Of a stretch of DNA of 64,000 nucleotides, positions 1 through 9,779 are shown in pieces. The stretch's first letter is position 1. Each line of letters begins with the position of its first letter. Source of the DNA: Bemisia tabaci (lineage: Eukaryota > Arthropoda > Insecta > Hemiptera > Aleyrodidae); NCBI RefSeq assembly GCF_918797505.1, contig NC_092801.1:30642487-30706486 (forward strand), given 5' to 3'. Under the pieces are notes generated by a model. The model had not been told where the DNA came from. It worked only from the letters and a program-made list of their open reading frames with translations, and searched no databases. Position numbers and translations under genes: made by a program.

Positions 1-61
1 TTATCAAGAGAAATTTGGCAACTCTCGAATTTTCATACGGCGTTCTTCCTTTGCACGGCAG
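1..61. repeat. Family A element, right end, cut by window edge
   Basis: The sequence runs from the conserved internal GAAATTTGGCAAC block to the terminal GCACGGCAG, exactly as at the right ends near 27709 and 62064. Only the last part of the element lies in the window. Confidence 0.8.
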
Positions 62-83
62 TGCTTGCGCTCGTATAAGTAAA

Positions 84-750
84 CTGCCGTTCCGAGGAAA
101 AACACCGTATGAACATTCGAAAGTTGCCAAATTTCCTTCGGGAAAATGTTTATTTTTAGGACGTTTTATGAATATTTCCTCTTGAAATATTCAGATAATT
201 TAGATTTGATTGCGAATAAAATTCCTTAAGAATTTGAGGGAAAATATTCACAGATTTTCCTGAAAATATGCGTTTTACACTGAAAAAAAAATCTCGGTGT
301 ATTTACTAAGAAGAGGGTAAAATTACAAAGAATTCAGGGTTCTATTTGATCCCAGTTTTTTCTTGGTAAAATTACCATTTATGGAATTGGTAATTTTACC
401 GAGAAATCTCGGTAAAATTATTGAACTTTCTCGGTAATTTTACTGAACCTTTGGTAAAAACGCCAATATTTTTTATCGACTGTGGTAGAAATACCGAGAA
501 AAAATGGCCAAGTTACCGGGAATTGATTACCAATAAAAGTGGTATTCTTACCTGAAAAAAACAGTAAAATTACCGGTTTATAGGTAAGCTTACCAGTCTG
601 TCTTGGTAAAATTACCATTAATTGGTTAAAAAAGTGAGATGGTGAAGGTACCAACGGACCTTGGTGAAAACGCTGAGAATTTTTTTTCAGTGTAATAGCG
701 GAAATTTGACAAAGTCTGAAGGCTCATACGGCGTTTTTCCTCAGCACGGC
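84..750. repeat. Family A MITE split by a family B insertion
   Basis: The left terminus starts CTGCCGTTCCGAGG and the right terminus ends CTCAGCACGGC. Without the inserted 278-692 element the copy would be about 250 bp, the usual family length. Family A has inverted ends of about 50 bp and a non-coding AT-rich centre, so it is a non-autonomous DNA transposon. The superfamily is not recognised. Confidence 0.8.
278..692 (+). repeat. Family B MITE copy 1 (CACTG ends, GGTAA/TTACC-rich)
   Basis: It begins CACTGAAAAA and ends TTTTCAGTG, with TA on both sides as a possible 2-bp target duplication. The interior is packed with GGTAA and TTACC words at short intervals. Near-identical copies lie at 29100-29513 (reverse) and 35636-36049. 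The copy is nested in a family A element and is therefore younger than it. Confidence 0.85.
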
Positions 751-1141
751 TCCTCCGAAGGGCAAAGATAGAGGTAAACACGTTTGAAGAGGAAATTAAG
801 AGGAAAAGTGAACGAGGGGGGGGGGAGGGCTCCCGAAAACGAGTCATTAATAACGCCGCTTTCAGGTGTTCCCGCCGCGCGGCGCTGAGGTCGGAAGAAA
901 AATGGTGCCCCCCTTGCAAGGGCTGTCAATCTGTCGAAGAAGAAAAGGGCGGAAAGGAGGAATGGACAAAGGAGCCTAACCTGGCGCGAGAGGGAACCAC
1001 CTGAATCCGCAAACGGAGGAGAGAGATTGACGATCGACCTTGAAAAACAAGCGTAAATGCCTAGAGGTACGATTTATATTTTGAGGTAATTGACCTTTTG
1101 ATCTACTTTTGGTGCGTTTACTTGCAATGTGATGAGCCTCT
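751..1141. other. No gene recognised
   Basis: Mixed-composition DNA with a run of ten G at 816-825. I see no exon signal and no family match elsewhere in the window. Confidence 0.4.
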
Positions 1142-1355
1142 CACTCAAAAAAAGGTATGACTCTGAAACCCATAGAAAATGGCTCGGGGATTCATACTTT
1201 CTAACCAAAGTGACTTACCGTCCACAATATGGCTTTCTGAGCCATACCTTATTGGTCGTGAACCTAGGCGCATGGCTCCACGAACTATATTTCATGGCTC
1301 CATGATCCATAACTCGGCCGGTAAGTCACTCTTCCCATACTTGTTTTTTTGAGTG
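1142..1355. repeat. Inverted-repeat element AC (CACTCAAAAAA ends)
   Basis: The left end is CACTCAAAAAAAGGTATG and the right end CATACTTGTTTTTTTGAGTG. The interior repeats words such as CCATGGCTC/GAGCCAT several times on both strands. Only one copy is seen here. Confidence 0.55.
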
Positions 1356-1363
1356 TATCTGTA

Positions 1364-1660
1364 ACTTCTGCAATTCATCATCTCTCACCGTCAAACACGT
1401 GATTATGGACTACTCTGCCCTCAGGGATCTCCGCCCACAGATTTACTAACCAACAGTCAAAAGGAATACAAACCCATTACATGCGATGAACCCAATGTCA
1501 CAACCAAATTGCTGAAACTTTTTGCCTCCCTTAATTTAAAAATCTGAATTTTTGTATTTTCACCCATCTTCCGAATTCTTTGTAATGACGTTAATAGCCT
1601 AGGATGCTGAATGTCTATATATAAAATAAGTAACTAACTAACTAACTAAATAACTAACTA
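1364..1660 (-). repeat. Dispersed repeat AD, copy 1
   Basis: This stretch is the diverged reverse complement of 38225-38500. Shared blocks include CTCACCGTCAAACACGT and the CATGCGATGAACCCAATGTCA block. It ends at an (AACT)n microsatellite at 1628-1660, which matches the TTAGTTAAT side of the other copy. Confidence 0.6.
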
Positions 1661-1689
1661 GACAAGATGTGAAGAAGGAAGTATACATA

Positions 1690-1865
1690 GCACACGCGTT
1701 GTTTCTAAAATGAGCCTAAAATATAATTTCCTGATCGCAAAATGCAGTTCAATTGTACAGTGATCTTGAGGGAACCTAAAACGCCTTCAATTATTCGGAT
1801 ATGCAATGCGGACATCCGTCGAGCACGAATAGTTGTATCAAGGCGTTGTCATAATCGTGGCGTGT
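1690..1865. repeat. Family S right half followed by repeat K fragment
   Basis: 1692-1755 resembles the right half of family S (GTTGTTTCTAAAATGAGC, then GCAAAATGCAGT). 1778-1862 resembles repeat K at 23560-23725 and 62170-62300, sharing GAGCACGAATAGTTGTATC. Both pieces are degenerate. Sequence from 1866 to 2055 is unassigned. Confidence 0.5.
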
Positions 1866-2055
1866 CTCAGCGTGTATCTCGTCTTGTATATTGCAAAATT
1901 TGGATGTATTTTTGTAAAATGAACCATCTTGCGCATACATCTTGAGCCCATAGCTCTTTTTAGCATAAATAATAAAAAAACAAGTCACAACTTTTGCACG
2001 TATAGGATTGCATATTGCACAAATCTCTGCTTGTTTCCGTAACGAGGCCGTTTTC

Positions 2056-2279
2056 TGCCGTGATAGCGAAGACAGCCGCAACTCGCAAATTTTTTTAGAT
2101 TAAATCACTGTAACGGTTGAATTAGCACAATCCGTCTTAATTTCATGAAAATGAGACACATGACAAAGCCGTAAGTGCGCAAAAATTGAAGTTGTTTCAG
2201 AAAGAGACTAGATGAATTTTGCAGGAAACTCGATTTCGAAAATTTGACACTTAATGATTTCTCCGCTATCACGACAGTA
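2056..2279. repeat. Family G element, short form
   Basis: The left end is CTGCCGTGATAGCGAAGA and the right end CTCCGCTATCACGACAG, an inverted repeat shared with 21199-21788 and 31388-32765. This copy is about 224 bp, so much of the longer interior is missing. Confidence 0.7.
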
Positions 2280-2407
2280 TAGTCCGCTTGGCGGCACGTT
2301 TAAGTGCGCATTAAGAAACTGCGCTATTTGTGACCGAATTAATAATATCACTTATGTTTTCTTGCCTGAAACTACGTCATTTTTTGTACGGTTACGGCTT
2401 TCTCATA

Positions 2408-3607
2408 CAAGGTGTCCCAAAAGTCCCTTCCACCCCCTCTAAAATTTTACCTAATTAATATTTTGAAACGAAACTTTGGGGATGTTCATCGATCAATGTA
2501 AGCTACTTTTGGGGCCCCCAAAATTTTCGGGCCCCCCGTGGGGAGGGGCTGCGGACCCCAACTTTTTTTTTTCAAATGGCAACCCCTATCTTGTGATACC
2601 TCATTCGAAAGAGCATAAAAAACTAAGAATTTTGGCGCAAACCGCAGATCAATATCTTAATTTTTGACCGAGTTATGATAGGTCAAAGGTCAAATTTGAC
2701 CTATTTTCAAAAAATCATAACTCCGGTTCAAATTATCGTAATGAAAAAAATAAAACGGGAAAATTTACCACATTGTAAGCACTTTTAAGTAAAAATCACA
2801 GAAATTACTTCAAACTAATTTTAAGGGGGGTTTCGGACCCCCAAATACGCCAATTCAAAGGTCATTCAATTTTCCCGCGAAATAAGCCAATTTCCCCCAG
2901 ATTTGCCTCCACATTAGTTCAGTAAGGTCAAAATCAGTTCAACATTACGTTGGCAAGTCCCCAAATTTCGGGAAAAGTTAAAAAAAAACGAAATTAAAGG
3001 TGATTAAATTTGACCGTTTAATTTCGTTTTTTTTAACTTTTCCCGAAATTTGGGGACTTGCCAACGTAATGTTGAACTGATTTTGACCTTACTGAACTAA
3101 TGTGGAGGCAAATCTGGGGGAAATTGGCTTATTTCGCGGGAAAATTGAATGACCTTTGAATTGGCGTATTTGGGGGTCCGAAACCCCCCTTAAAATTAGT
3201 TTGAAGTAATTTCTGTGATTTTTACTTAAAAGTGCTTACAATGTGGTAAATTTTCCCGTTTTATTTTTTTCATTACGATAATTTGAACCGGAGTTATGAT
3301 TTTTTGAAAATAGGTCAAATTTGACCTTTGACCTATCATAACTCGGTCAAAAATTAAGATATTGATCTGCGGTTTGCGCCAAAATTCTTAGTTTTTTATG
3401 CTCTTTCGAATGAGGTATCACAAGATAGGGGTTGCCATTTGAAAAAAAAAAGTTGGGGTCCGCAGCCCCTCCCCACGGGGGGCCCCGAAAATTTTGGGGG
3501 CCCCAAAAGTAGCTTACATTGATCGATGAACATCCCCAAAGTTTCGTTTCAAAATATTAATTAGGTAAAATTTTAGAGGGGGTGGAAGGGACTTTTGGGA
3601 CACCCTG
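2408..3607. repeat. 1.2-kb near-perfect palindrome (foldback element)
   Basis: Two arms of about 590 bp match almost base for base around a spacer of about 20 bp near 3000-3020. I found only single-base differences in a G/C run and in an A run. The ends are CAAGGTGTCCC and GGGACACCCTG. The TA at 2406-2407 and 3608-3609 is the target duplication; joining the flanks restores CTCATATGTCT, which occurs uninterrupted near 3704. This fits a TA-inserting Tc1/mariner-like foldback element. No transposase frame is present. If transcribed it would fold into a very long double-stranded hairpin. Confidence 0.9.
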
Positions 3608-3787
3608 TATGTCTAGTTTTCATACAATTGAGACGAATTCAGTTGCTGGTTACTGCTGCTTTGCCTGAAACTACGTCATTTTTTGCGCGTTCACGGCTTT
3701 CTCATATGTCTCGTTTTCATACGATTAAGACGAATTCAGCTGTTTTAGCTACATTTCAGTGATTTCATCGAAAAGGGATTAGACTAA
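3608..3787. repeat. Family G-related segment around the palindrome
   Basis: The block of GCCTGAAACTACGTCATTTT followed by CGGCTTTCTCATA occurs at 2360-2407 and again at 3660-3710, and in longer form near 31740 and 32135. It is the host element into which the 1.2-kb palindrome inserted. Confidence 0.55.
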
Positions 3788-4046
3788 TTGGATCGCATTT
3801 AGCAAGAATGAATCAGCGCGATTGCAGTGTTTTAAAAATGTTGCCTTTTCTAAATTATCTAAAAACTCTCCCAGGACAGGAAATAGTTTTTGCTCCCCAA
3901 CAAAAAGAATTGTTAATTTTAAAGGGAAATACTTGCGTAAATTTAAATACCCTGCATATATTAAGTATTTTAAAAGTAAAGTAGAAGTTGCACAATTTTG
4001 AAAACACTGTAATCGCGCTAGTTCCTTTTTGCTTAATGCAATCAAA
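3788..4046. repeat. Family H MITE copy 1
   Basis: The left end TTGGATCGCATTTAGCA is mirrored by a right end GCTTAATGCAATCAA. Inside these lie the CAGCGCGATTGCAGTG and CACTGTAATCGCGCT blocks. It is about 259 bp and non-coding. Confidence 0.75.
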
Positions 4047-4080
4047 TTTCCAAGGAAAATAAATTCCAAAAATTTGACAC

Positions 4081-4338
4081 TTGGATCGCATTTGGCAAAC
4101 ACGAACCAGCGCGATTACAGTGCTGTGCAAAAGTTGCCTCTCCATAATTATCTAAAAAATCTCCCAGAATAGTAAATAATTTTGGATTCCCATTAAAAAA
4201 TGGTCAACTTCATAGAAAAATAATCGTGTGAATTTTAATACTGTGCACATATTTTGTATCTTTTAAAATAGAGAGAGAAGTTGCACGATTTTGAAAGCAC
4301 TGCAATCGCGCTGGTTCCTTTTCGCTAAACGTGATCCA
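4081..4338. repeat. Family H MITE copy 2
   Basis: It has the same ends and AGCGCGATTACAGTG blocks as the copy at 3788 and lies 34 bp beyond it in the same orientation. Confidence 0.75.
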
Positions 4339-4339
4339 C

Positions 4340-4800
4340 TTGTGCTTTCTTTGCTATCAAAGCAGTGTAGTCCACTTGGCGACACGTATAAATGGACGTA
4401 TTTATACTAAATGGAACTATGTGGAAGTGGAAAGATGGGGTGTGCTCGTTATTTGAGGGCCATAAGAATGAATGGAAATTTAAAAGCGCCAGTGACGTCA
4501 GCGGCATCGATCGAGACGGGGCACGTAGGGGAAATCGGCGGCGGGACTCATTAACTCATGAGCCCTGCCCACAACGCTCTTGTCACATGCCCACGGCTCA
4601 TGAGTTAGCGCTCAGTTCTTTTTGATTTAATGTCAAATCCCGCTTTTCCATTTTCTTCAAAGGAACTATATCCACTTTTACATTGTTTCCTATGCAGTTT
4701 GCACGAGCACACCCCATATTTTCACTTGCACATAGTTCCTTATAGCATAAATAGGCCCAAATGCGGATCAAGATACCGAGCTATTTGTGACCGCACGAAA
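4340..4800. repeat. Inverted-repeat element with ATGAGCC hairpin core
   Basis: GGACGTATTTATAC and CTAAATGGAACTATG on the left face GCACATAGTTCC and TATAGCATAAATAGG on the right. GGTGTGCTCG pairs with CGAGCACACC. The centre near 4550-4610 is a hairpin built on ACTCATGAGCC and GGCTCATGAGT. It is related to family I by its ends. A TGACGTCA site lies near 4493. Confidence 0.55.
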
Positions 4801-5121
4801 GTCAGAATCGTTAATTTCCGGCCTTGGTCGCGAACTGAACTCGGATCTTCCTTGATCCCGACGGAGCCCGAGCCTCGGAGAGAAATAGCCGAGCGGAGGA
4901 GAAGAGAGGTCTCGGCTGAAAAATGGAGCCGGGAAATCCTCAACCCGATCGCATGTCGAACCCGACCCACGACAGGTTAATTAATAATCATGCTCGATGT
5001 TTGCAAGAAAGCTTTTCCGCTCGCCGAGTGTGAAAGTTCGCCGATTCGCCATTCCTGAGAAAAGTGACGTTGCCAGATTGGGAAATTTTATAGCTTTCCC
5101 GGGTTTTCTTTTCTCTGTCAC
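4801..5121. other. No gene recognised
   Basis: Moderately GC-rich sequence with purine-rich parts. No exon with splice sites and no repeat match was found. Confidence 0.35.
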
Positions 5122-5345
5122 ATGGACATATTTCTATCAAACGGACGTAAGCGCCATAGGGTGAGGAAGGTAGAGGGGGGCTCGGATTGGCGGCGGAATC
5201 GGGCGTCCGGCTTATTCCGTCCTGTACTCGCAATTCTTTTCCATGGCGCTTAGGTCCGTTTGACAGAACGCGCTATCCGGGATTCTGAATTCCTCAAAAG
5301 GAACTCAAATTGGCGCTTAGTTCCGTTTGACAGAAATACGTCCAC
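5122..5345. repeat. Family I MITE, GC-rich long form, copy 1
   Basis: The ends are GGACATATTTCTATCAAACG and TTTGACAGAAATACGTCC. The element has a GC-rich centre and a partial duplication of its right end (GGCGCTTAGNTCCGTTTGACAG occurs twice). The copy at 18126-18353 has the same internal organisation. Confidence 0.75.
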
Positions 5346-5352
5346 ATCATAG

Positions 5353-5775
5353 TTGGATCGCATTTAGCAAAAGGAACCAGCGCGATTACAGTGTTTTCAA
5401 AGTCGTGCAACTTCTTCTATTCTTTTAAAAATTCTTAATTTAGGTACAATTTTAAAAATTATATATATATATATATATTATATATATATATTATATATAT
5501 ATAATCGCTTTACAACGCACTCTGGCGTTCTACGACACCCAAACGCCACATATGCCTGTCTTCCCAGAGGTTATCGGGCAACTGACACCGCAACATCTCT
5601 TCGTCAACGCCCTGCCGCCAACCCTTACACCATTATTTTCCTTTAAAATTAACAATTTTACGGTGGGAAGCAAAGACTATTTGCCATTCTGAGAGATTCC
5701 TCAGATAATTATGAAGAAGCAACATTTTTACAACACTGTGATCGCCCTGGTTCTTTTTTGCTGAATGCGATCCAG
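5353..5775. repeat. Family H MITE copy 3, interrupted by a LINE end
   Basis: The left end TTGGATCGCATTTAGCA and right end GCTGAATGCGATCCA enclose about 420 bp instead of about 260 bp. The excess is the AT microsatellite and LINE tail at 5459-5640. Confidence 0.7.
5510..5640 (-). pseudogene. LINE reverse-transcriptase C-terminal end, truncated, followed by (TA)n tail
   Basis: Read on the minus strand, the frame ends with CQLPDNLWEDRHMWRLGVVE and a few more residues before a TAA stop. This is the C-terminal tail found after the reverse transcriptase domain in many arthropod LINEs, and it matches the tails at 32244-32649 and 35460-35618. The minus-strand 3' end runs into an AT microsatellite at 5459-5502, a common kind of LINE 3' tail. 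The 5' end is truncated after about 43 codons. It lies inside a family H element. Confidence 0.75.
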
Positions 5776-6435
5776 TTACTCGAAGGAGGAATGGAAACCG
5801 CTGGCCTATTATCCGTTATTTTTGGCTCTTTAGTGCGTAGTTTCTCATACAAGAGAGTGTTGCTGCCGGTGGTCCCAAAAAAATTCCTCATCGATAGCAT
5901 GATGGCTTTGGGTTTTTTTGGGAGGGGGAGGGGTAAGTGCCCCGAAATCGGTTTTCCGGTCATAACATGAGAATGGTTACTTGAATCACTAGGCGTTGCA
6001 CCTTTTCTGAATCCTTGTAAAATTTTGGAGCGATATGACACATTATCAATTTTTCACAGTCCCCCGGTGCCCCTCAAAATTGCTAAAATATCATTTCGAG
6101 GCATATTTTTGACGATTATTCTGCAGGACAAGTTCGCTCGCAGCTGTTCAACGACAAACACTGCTTCTTGTCACTCTCAACTGTTGGTACGATTGAATGC
6201 CAGCTCATTAACTACTATTTTCGAGGCAAAGTTCGGGAGGAGGGGGAGAACCCCGAACATCGTAATTTAAAGTACTCATGAAAAGGGCGTATTTAACCTT
6301 GTTTCTCATAACTGATCATGCAGACTTGAAGCGAGGCTCCATGAAAATGATTCAGATTTAAAGTACAGGTACAAGAGGGCATTTCCTGGGAGCAGTATTA
6401 TGGTTTCCCAATAATAATATATCGTTCTGTGAGAA
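5776..6435. other. No gene recognised
   Basis: AT-rich sequence with short G-rich tracts near 5925 and 6237. The open frames are short and have no recognisable domain. Confidence 0.35.
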
Positions 6436-6880
6436 AATGGTTTATTTTCCTCTTCGGAGAAGAAACTTTCGTCTTTGGAGAGGAAAACATTTCTCTCGAA
6501 AACAACTACGCAATGCAGAGGAGAGAAATGTTTTTCCTCCCGAGTAACTAGTTTGTGCTTAGGAAAGGATACACTCCTCTCCTAAGCACCAACTAGTTGC
6601 TCGGGAGAGAAGACATTTCTCTTGAAAACAGCAACTCAATGCTGAGGAGAGGAATCTCCCGAGCAACTAGTTGGTGCTTAGGAGAGGAATGTATCCTTTC
6701 CTAAGCACAAACTAGTTGCTCGGGACAAAATATTTCTCTCCTCTGCATTGAGTAATTGTTTTCAAAAGAAATGCTTTCCTCTCCGGAGACGAAAGTAGCC
6801 TTTCCGGAGATGAAAGTTTCCTCTCTGAAGACGAAAATTTCCCCTTTGAAGACGAACGATTCCTCTCCGAAAAGGAAAGT
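6436..6880. repeat. Family T: palindrome cluster of GGAGAGGAA/TTCCTCTCC words
   Basis: The left half carries GGAGAAGAAACTTTCGTC, GAGGAAAACATTTCTC and AACTAGTTTGTGCTTAGG. The right half carries the complements in reverse order. Within it, GAGCAACTAGTTGGTGCTTA-type blocks occur four times in alternating orientation. The purine/pyrimidine words produce low-complexity open frames that should not be called genes. Confidence 0.7.
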
Positions 6881-6886
6881 TTCATT

Positions 6887-7085
6887 TGGACTACATTTTG
6901 CAATTAGGAACTACGACTTCTGCCTCATTTTAGAAACATCATATGGATTAAATTTTGCAATTAGGAACTAAAATTTCTGACTCAGTTTAGCAACAACGTA
7001 AAAACCATCAGTATTCCTGTGCACATGGTGTTTTTACAGATGAGCCAGAGATTGTAGTTTCCGAATAGTAAAATGCAGTCCATTT
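6887..7085. repeat. Family S MITE copy 1 with duplicated left end
   Basis: The motif GGACTACATTTTGCAATTAG at the left faces AGTAAAATGCAGTCC at the right. The left end is present twice (6890 and 6950), so one element start lies beside another. Other copies lie at 47790, 54547, 57160 and 58335. Confidence 0.65.
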
Positions 7086-7107
7086 GCGTCATTAGTTTCC
7101 CTATGCA

Positions 7108-7362
7108 GATAGCGACGGTGTAAGTCGGCAATCACATAACTCGGTTTGCGACGTCGCAGACTTCCTGTCTTATTTTATTTTTTAAACGGGAAACTACTCA
7201 ACAGCAATTCTTTAAAACTGCCGTGATTTTTCTCCACTATGCGGAGAAAATTCTAGATAAATTTCAAGGAATGGTGTCATTTAGTTCTCCTTTAAAAAAA
7301 TAACATAGAGGCGGAGATTTTCAGACACCGCAAACGAGTTATGTGATTGCCGACTTACACTG
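7108..7362. repeat. Family Q MITE copy 1
   Basis: GTAAGTCGGCAATCACATAA at the left is mirrored by TTATGTGATTGCCGACTTAC at the right. The interior, with GACTTCCTGTC and AACTGCCGTGATTTTTCT, is shared with 46450-46695, 52915-53150 and 55665-56015. Confidence 0.8.
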
Positions 7363-7898
7363 TCCATAGGTGTTATTCTGCATGAGCCAAAAATTTTAGT
7401 TCCTCATTGCAAAATGTGGTCCTTTTATTACAAAAATGTTTTGAAATACATCGGAATTCCACAGCCCACATGCTTGTACATTCCACTGCAGCCGTCTTAA
7501 AAAAGCGAACAAGACTTGCGATTGGACGCATCTACGCAAAAGAAGTCCAGGGCTTTTGATTAAAAATAGACCTCGCTTATGAATAAATGTGTCCAATTTA
7601 AGCTCAGACGCGCGGCGATGCATAAAGTAAAAGGGCGGAAAAAGGAAGGAGATGCTTGGAAACGCTGGGAGCAAACGGAAAGAGAGCGAATTTTTGCCCC
7701 GTCCAGAAAGAAGCGACGCCCAACGGTCAGGGAAAGCTTTTAAAACCTCGTTCAGACGGCACGAAATTAATGGTTCGCAGATCCTATGACTACAGGTTTT
7801 TGCTGCTCGTCACAGTGTTGCCCAGTCTTCTTTCAGAATTAAAAAGCTTTCTTTAAAACACCATTTTTTGAAACCGACTATTCCTTGACTAATTCCCA
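7363..7898. other. Family S fragment, then no gene recognised
   Basis: 7375-7430 is a family S right end (ATGAGCCAAAA, then TTGCAAAATGTGGTCC). The remainder is unassigned and has no convincing exon. Confidence 0.4.
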
Positions 7899-8156
7899 AT
7901 TGAACCGCGTTAAACAGAAAGGAACCAAGCCACATCTCCTATTGCCAAATTTAACTGGGCAATTTAATTTTTTACATGAAAACGGTTGTGCGGATTTCTG
8001 TGCAAATTTCTATGAATTTTTCCATAATACAAAGCAAATTCCTTACAATTTTCAAAGGAATCCGCACAAACGTTCTCTCGTAAAAAATTAATTTCTCCTG
8101 TTAAATTTGGCAATAGCTGATGTGGCTTGGTTCCTTTCTGTTTAGCGCGGTCCAAC
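7899..8156. repeat. Family U MITE copy 1
   Basis: The inverted ends are TTGAACCGCGTTAAACAG and CTGTTTAGCGCGGTCCAA, and the arms continue with GGAACCAAGCCACATC and its complement. It is about 258 bp and non-coding; the open frames across it on both strands are images of the two arms. Confidence 0.85.
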
Positions 8157-8819
8157 TGAAAACAAAAATCTTGTCCATTTTTGAATAAGAGAGCCCCGCT
8201 CTAAGTGTGATCTTCCCTCTCCAATCTAAAACTTTCCTTGACCATCGGTTAAATTCTCTGACTTATCAGGTTTTATCAAAGTTCTCTGACCTCTGCAGAT
8301 CTTCTAAGTTTTCAAGGTTCTAGCCAAACTACTTTCCAATAATATTCATGGCAAGTATTGGCAAAATTCCCAAACTTTTCCTGAAATTCCTTTACTTTTC
8401 TGAGTTTCCAAGTTTTTCCTAACTATTGTAACTCCGATATTCAAAACAAAACAGTGCACGACTCCGCGTTAAAATCCAAGGAAGTCCGAAGACAAACTCG
8501 GGCAGACTTGGCAGCGCGGAAGTTATCTTAATCACTTTTCCGGACGCTGCAAGTGCACTGATCCTTTGATCCCGACCGCGGATAATTATTTCCGTGCGGC
8601 CGCTCCCCAATGGATCTCGATAAAAGGTCCAACCGATTGTCCGGCCTCCCAAAGGACCCTTGACCCCCCCCCCCCCACCCCGCCCCCTCCACGGGCCAAT
8701 TAGTCTTAGACCGCCTTTTCCTCGGACATATCGCCGCCGAGTAAGAAACAACCTTACTTCATTTTAACGTGAACCCTAGGCGGCATAGAGTCTCACAGAT
8801 GAAAAGCTTCGTCCAGCTC
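8157..8819. other. No gene recognised; poly-C run
   Basis: Single-copy sequence with thirteen consecutive C at 8664-8676. The 8419-8751 minus-strand frame is low-complexity across that run and is not accepted as a gene. Confidence 0.35.
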
Positions 8820-9072
8820 TGCAATGCTAAGGAGGAACGCCATGTGAGCCTTCAGACGTTGCCATATTCCCTTCAATAAAAATAAAATTTACTGCGAAAA
8901 TGTTGAATATTTGTCCTCAGAATTTTCAGACTTTATTGTTCGTAATTTAATCAAAAATATCTGAAAATTTCGAGGAAAAATATGCATAACTTTTCTCAAG
9001 AATATGGGTTGTATCCGGGGAAATTACGCAACTCTCGAATGTTGTTACGGCGTTTTTCCGTAGTACGACAGA
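8820..9072. repeat. Family A MITE, diverged
   Basis: The left end is GCTAAGGAGGAACGCCATGT and the right end TACGGCGTTTTTCCGTAGTA. Internal blocks AATTTTCAGA and GCATAACTTTTCTCAA match other family A copies. Confidence 0.7.
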
Positions 9073-9104
9073 GCTGCGAGGCGTAAAAATAGCTATCGAA
9101 ATTC

Positions 9105-9215
9105 TCCCATTTGAAGCTATAGTAATGATTCGATTATCGAAGTACATCCGGATAATCGATTCTTTTTCATGCGTTCAAAGGGTTGATCAATCGATTCATC
9201 GCAACTGGGACACGC
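9105..9215. repeat. Family M (hAT-like) remnant
   Basis: AATGATTCGATTATCGA, AATCGATTCTTTTTCATG and ATCGATTCATCGCAACTGGG resemble the arms of family M at 17815-17976. The copy is degenerate and no target duplication is visible. Confidence 0.4.
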
Positions 9216-9779
9216 AACTGGGTTCGTTTTAAGAAGCAGTTACGCCTTCAGTATTAGACTCTATTTTCCTTGGTTGGATGAATCGCCAGCGAAGTGAAAA
9301 AGGACGTAACTCGATTTTAACGTGAGCCCTTGGTAGCATGAAACCTTACGGATGATAGAGTACTTTTTGAAATGTAGTTAAGCTCTTTCTGTTACTTCGT
9401 CTTTTTTTCGCCACCTACGTTCAACAAAGGACGGAGTTCGATTTAAACTCTAGCCCGAAAAGCATTGAACCTTACGGACGATAGGGTGGTTTTAAGAGGT
9501 AGTTACGTGGTTTGGTCGTTGAGTGAACTAGTGGGCGGCCGCGAAAGCGGCTTAGAGCGGCTCTTTTTCGACGCCTTATCGCCCACCAGATTTCGAGGTT
9601 CCCCACGTGATTGAAATGCACCGGATCAAGCTGACCTATGTCTGCGGTCTGATTATTGGAATTGATAGACGAAACAGTAGGCAGAGAAAACAGAGAGAGA
9701 GTTCAGAGCTCCAGATAGGTGGTAAAAAAGGAAAAAAGGAGGTGTAAGATTTCAGGAAAAAGATTTTCTATCCGCGCAA
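9216..9779. other. No gene; degenerate hairpin-core copies
   Basis: Two related blocks near 9320-9365 and 9445-9495 contain CTTACGGATGATAG/CTTACGGACGATAG after GAGCCC or AGCCCG. They resemble the core of the hairpin at 28875-28995. Nothing coding was recognised. Confidence 0.4.

Noticed and set aside
5459..5502. AT-rich tract as a replication origin
   Set aside because: It is the microsatellite tail of a LINE end lying on the minus strand.
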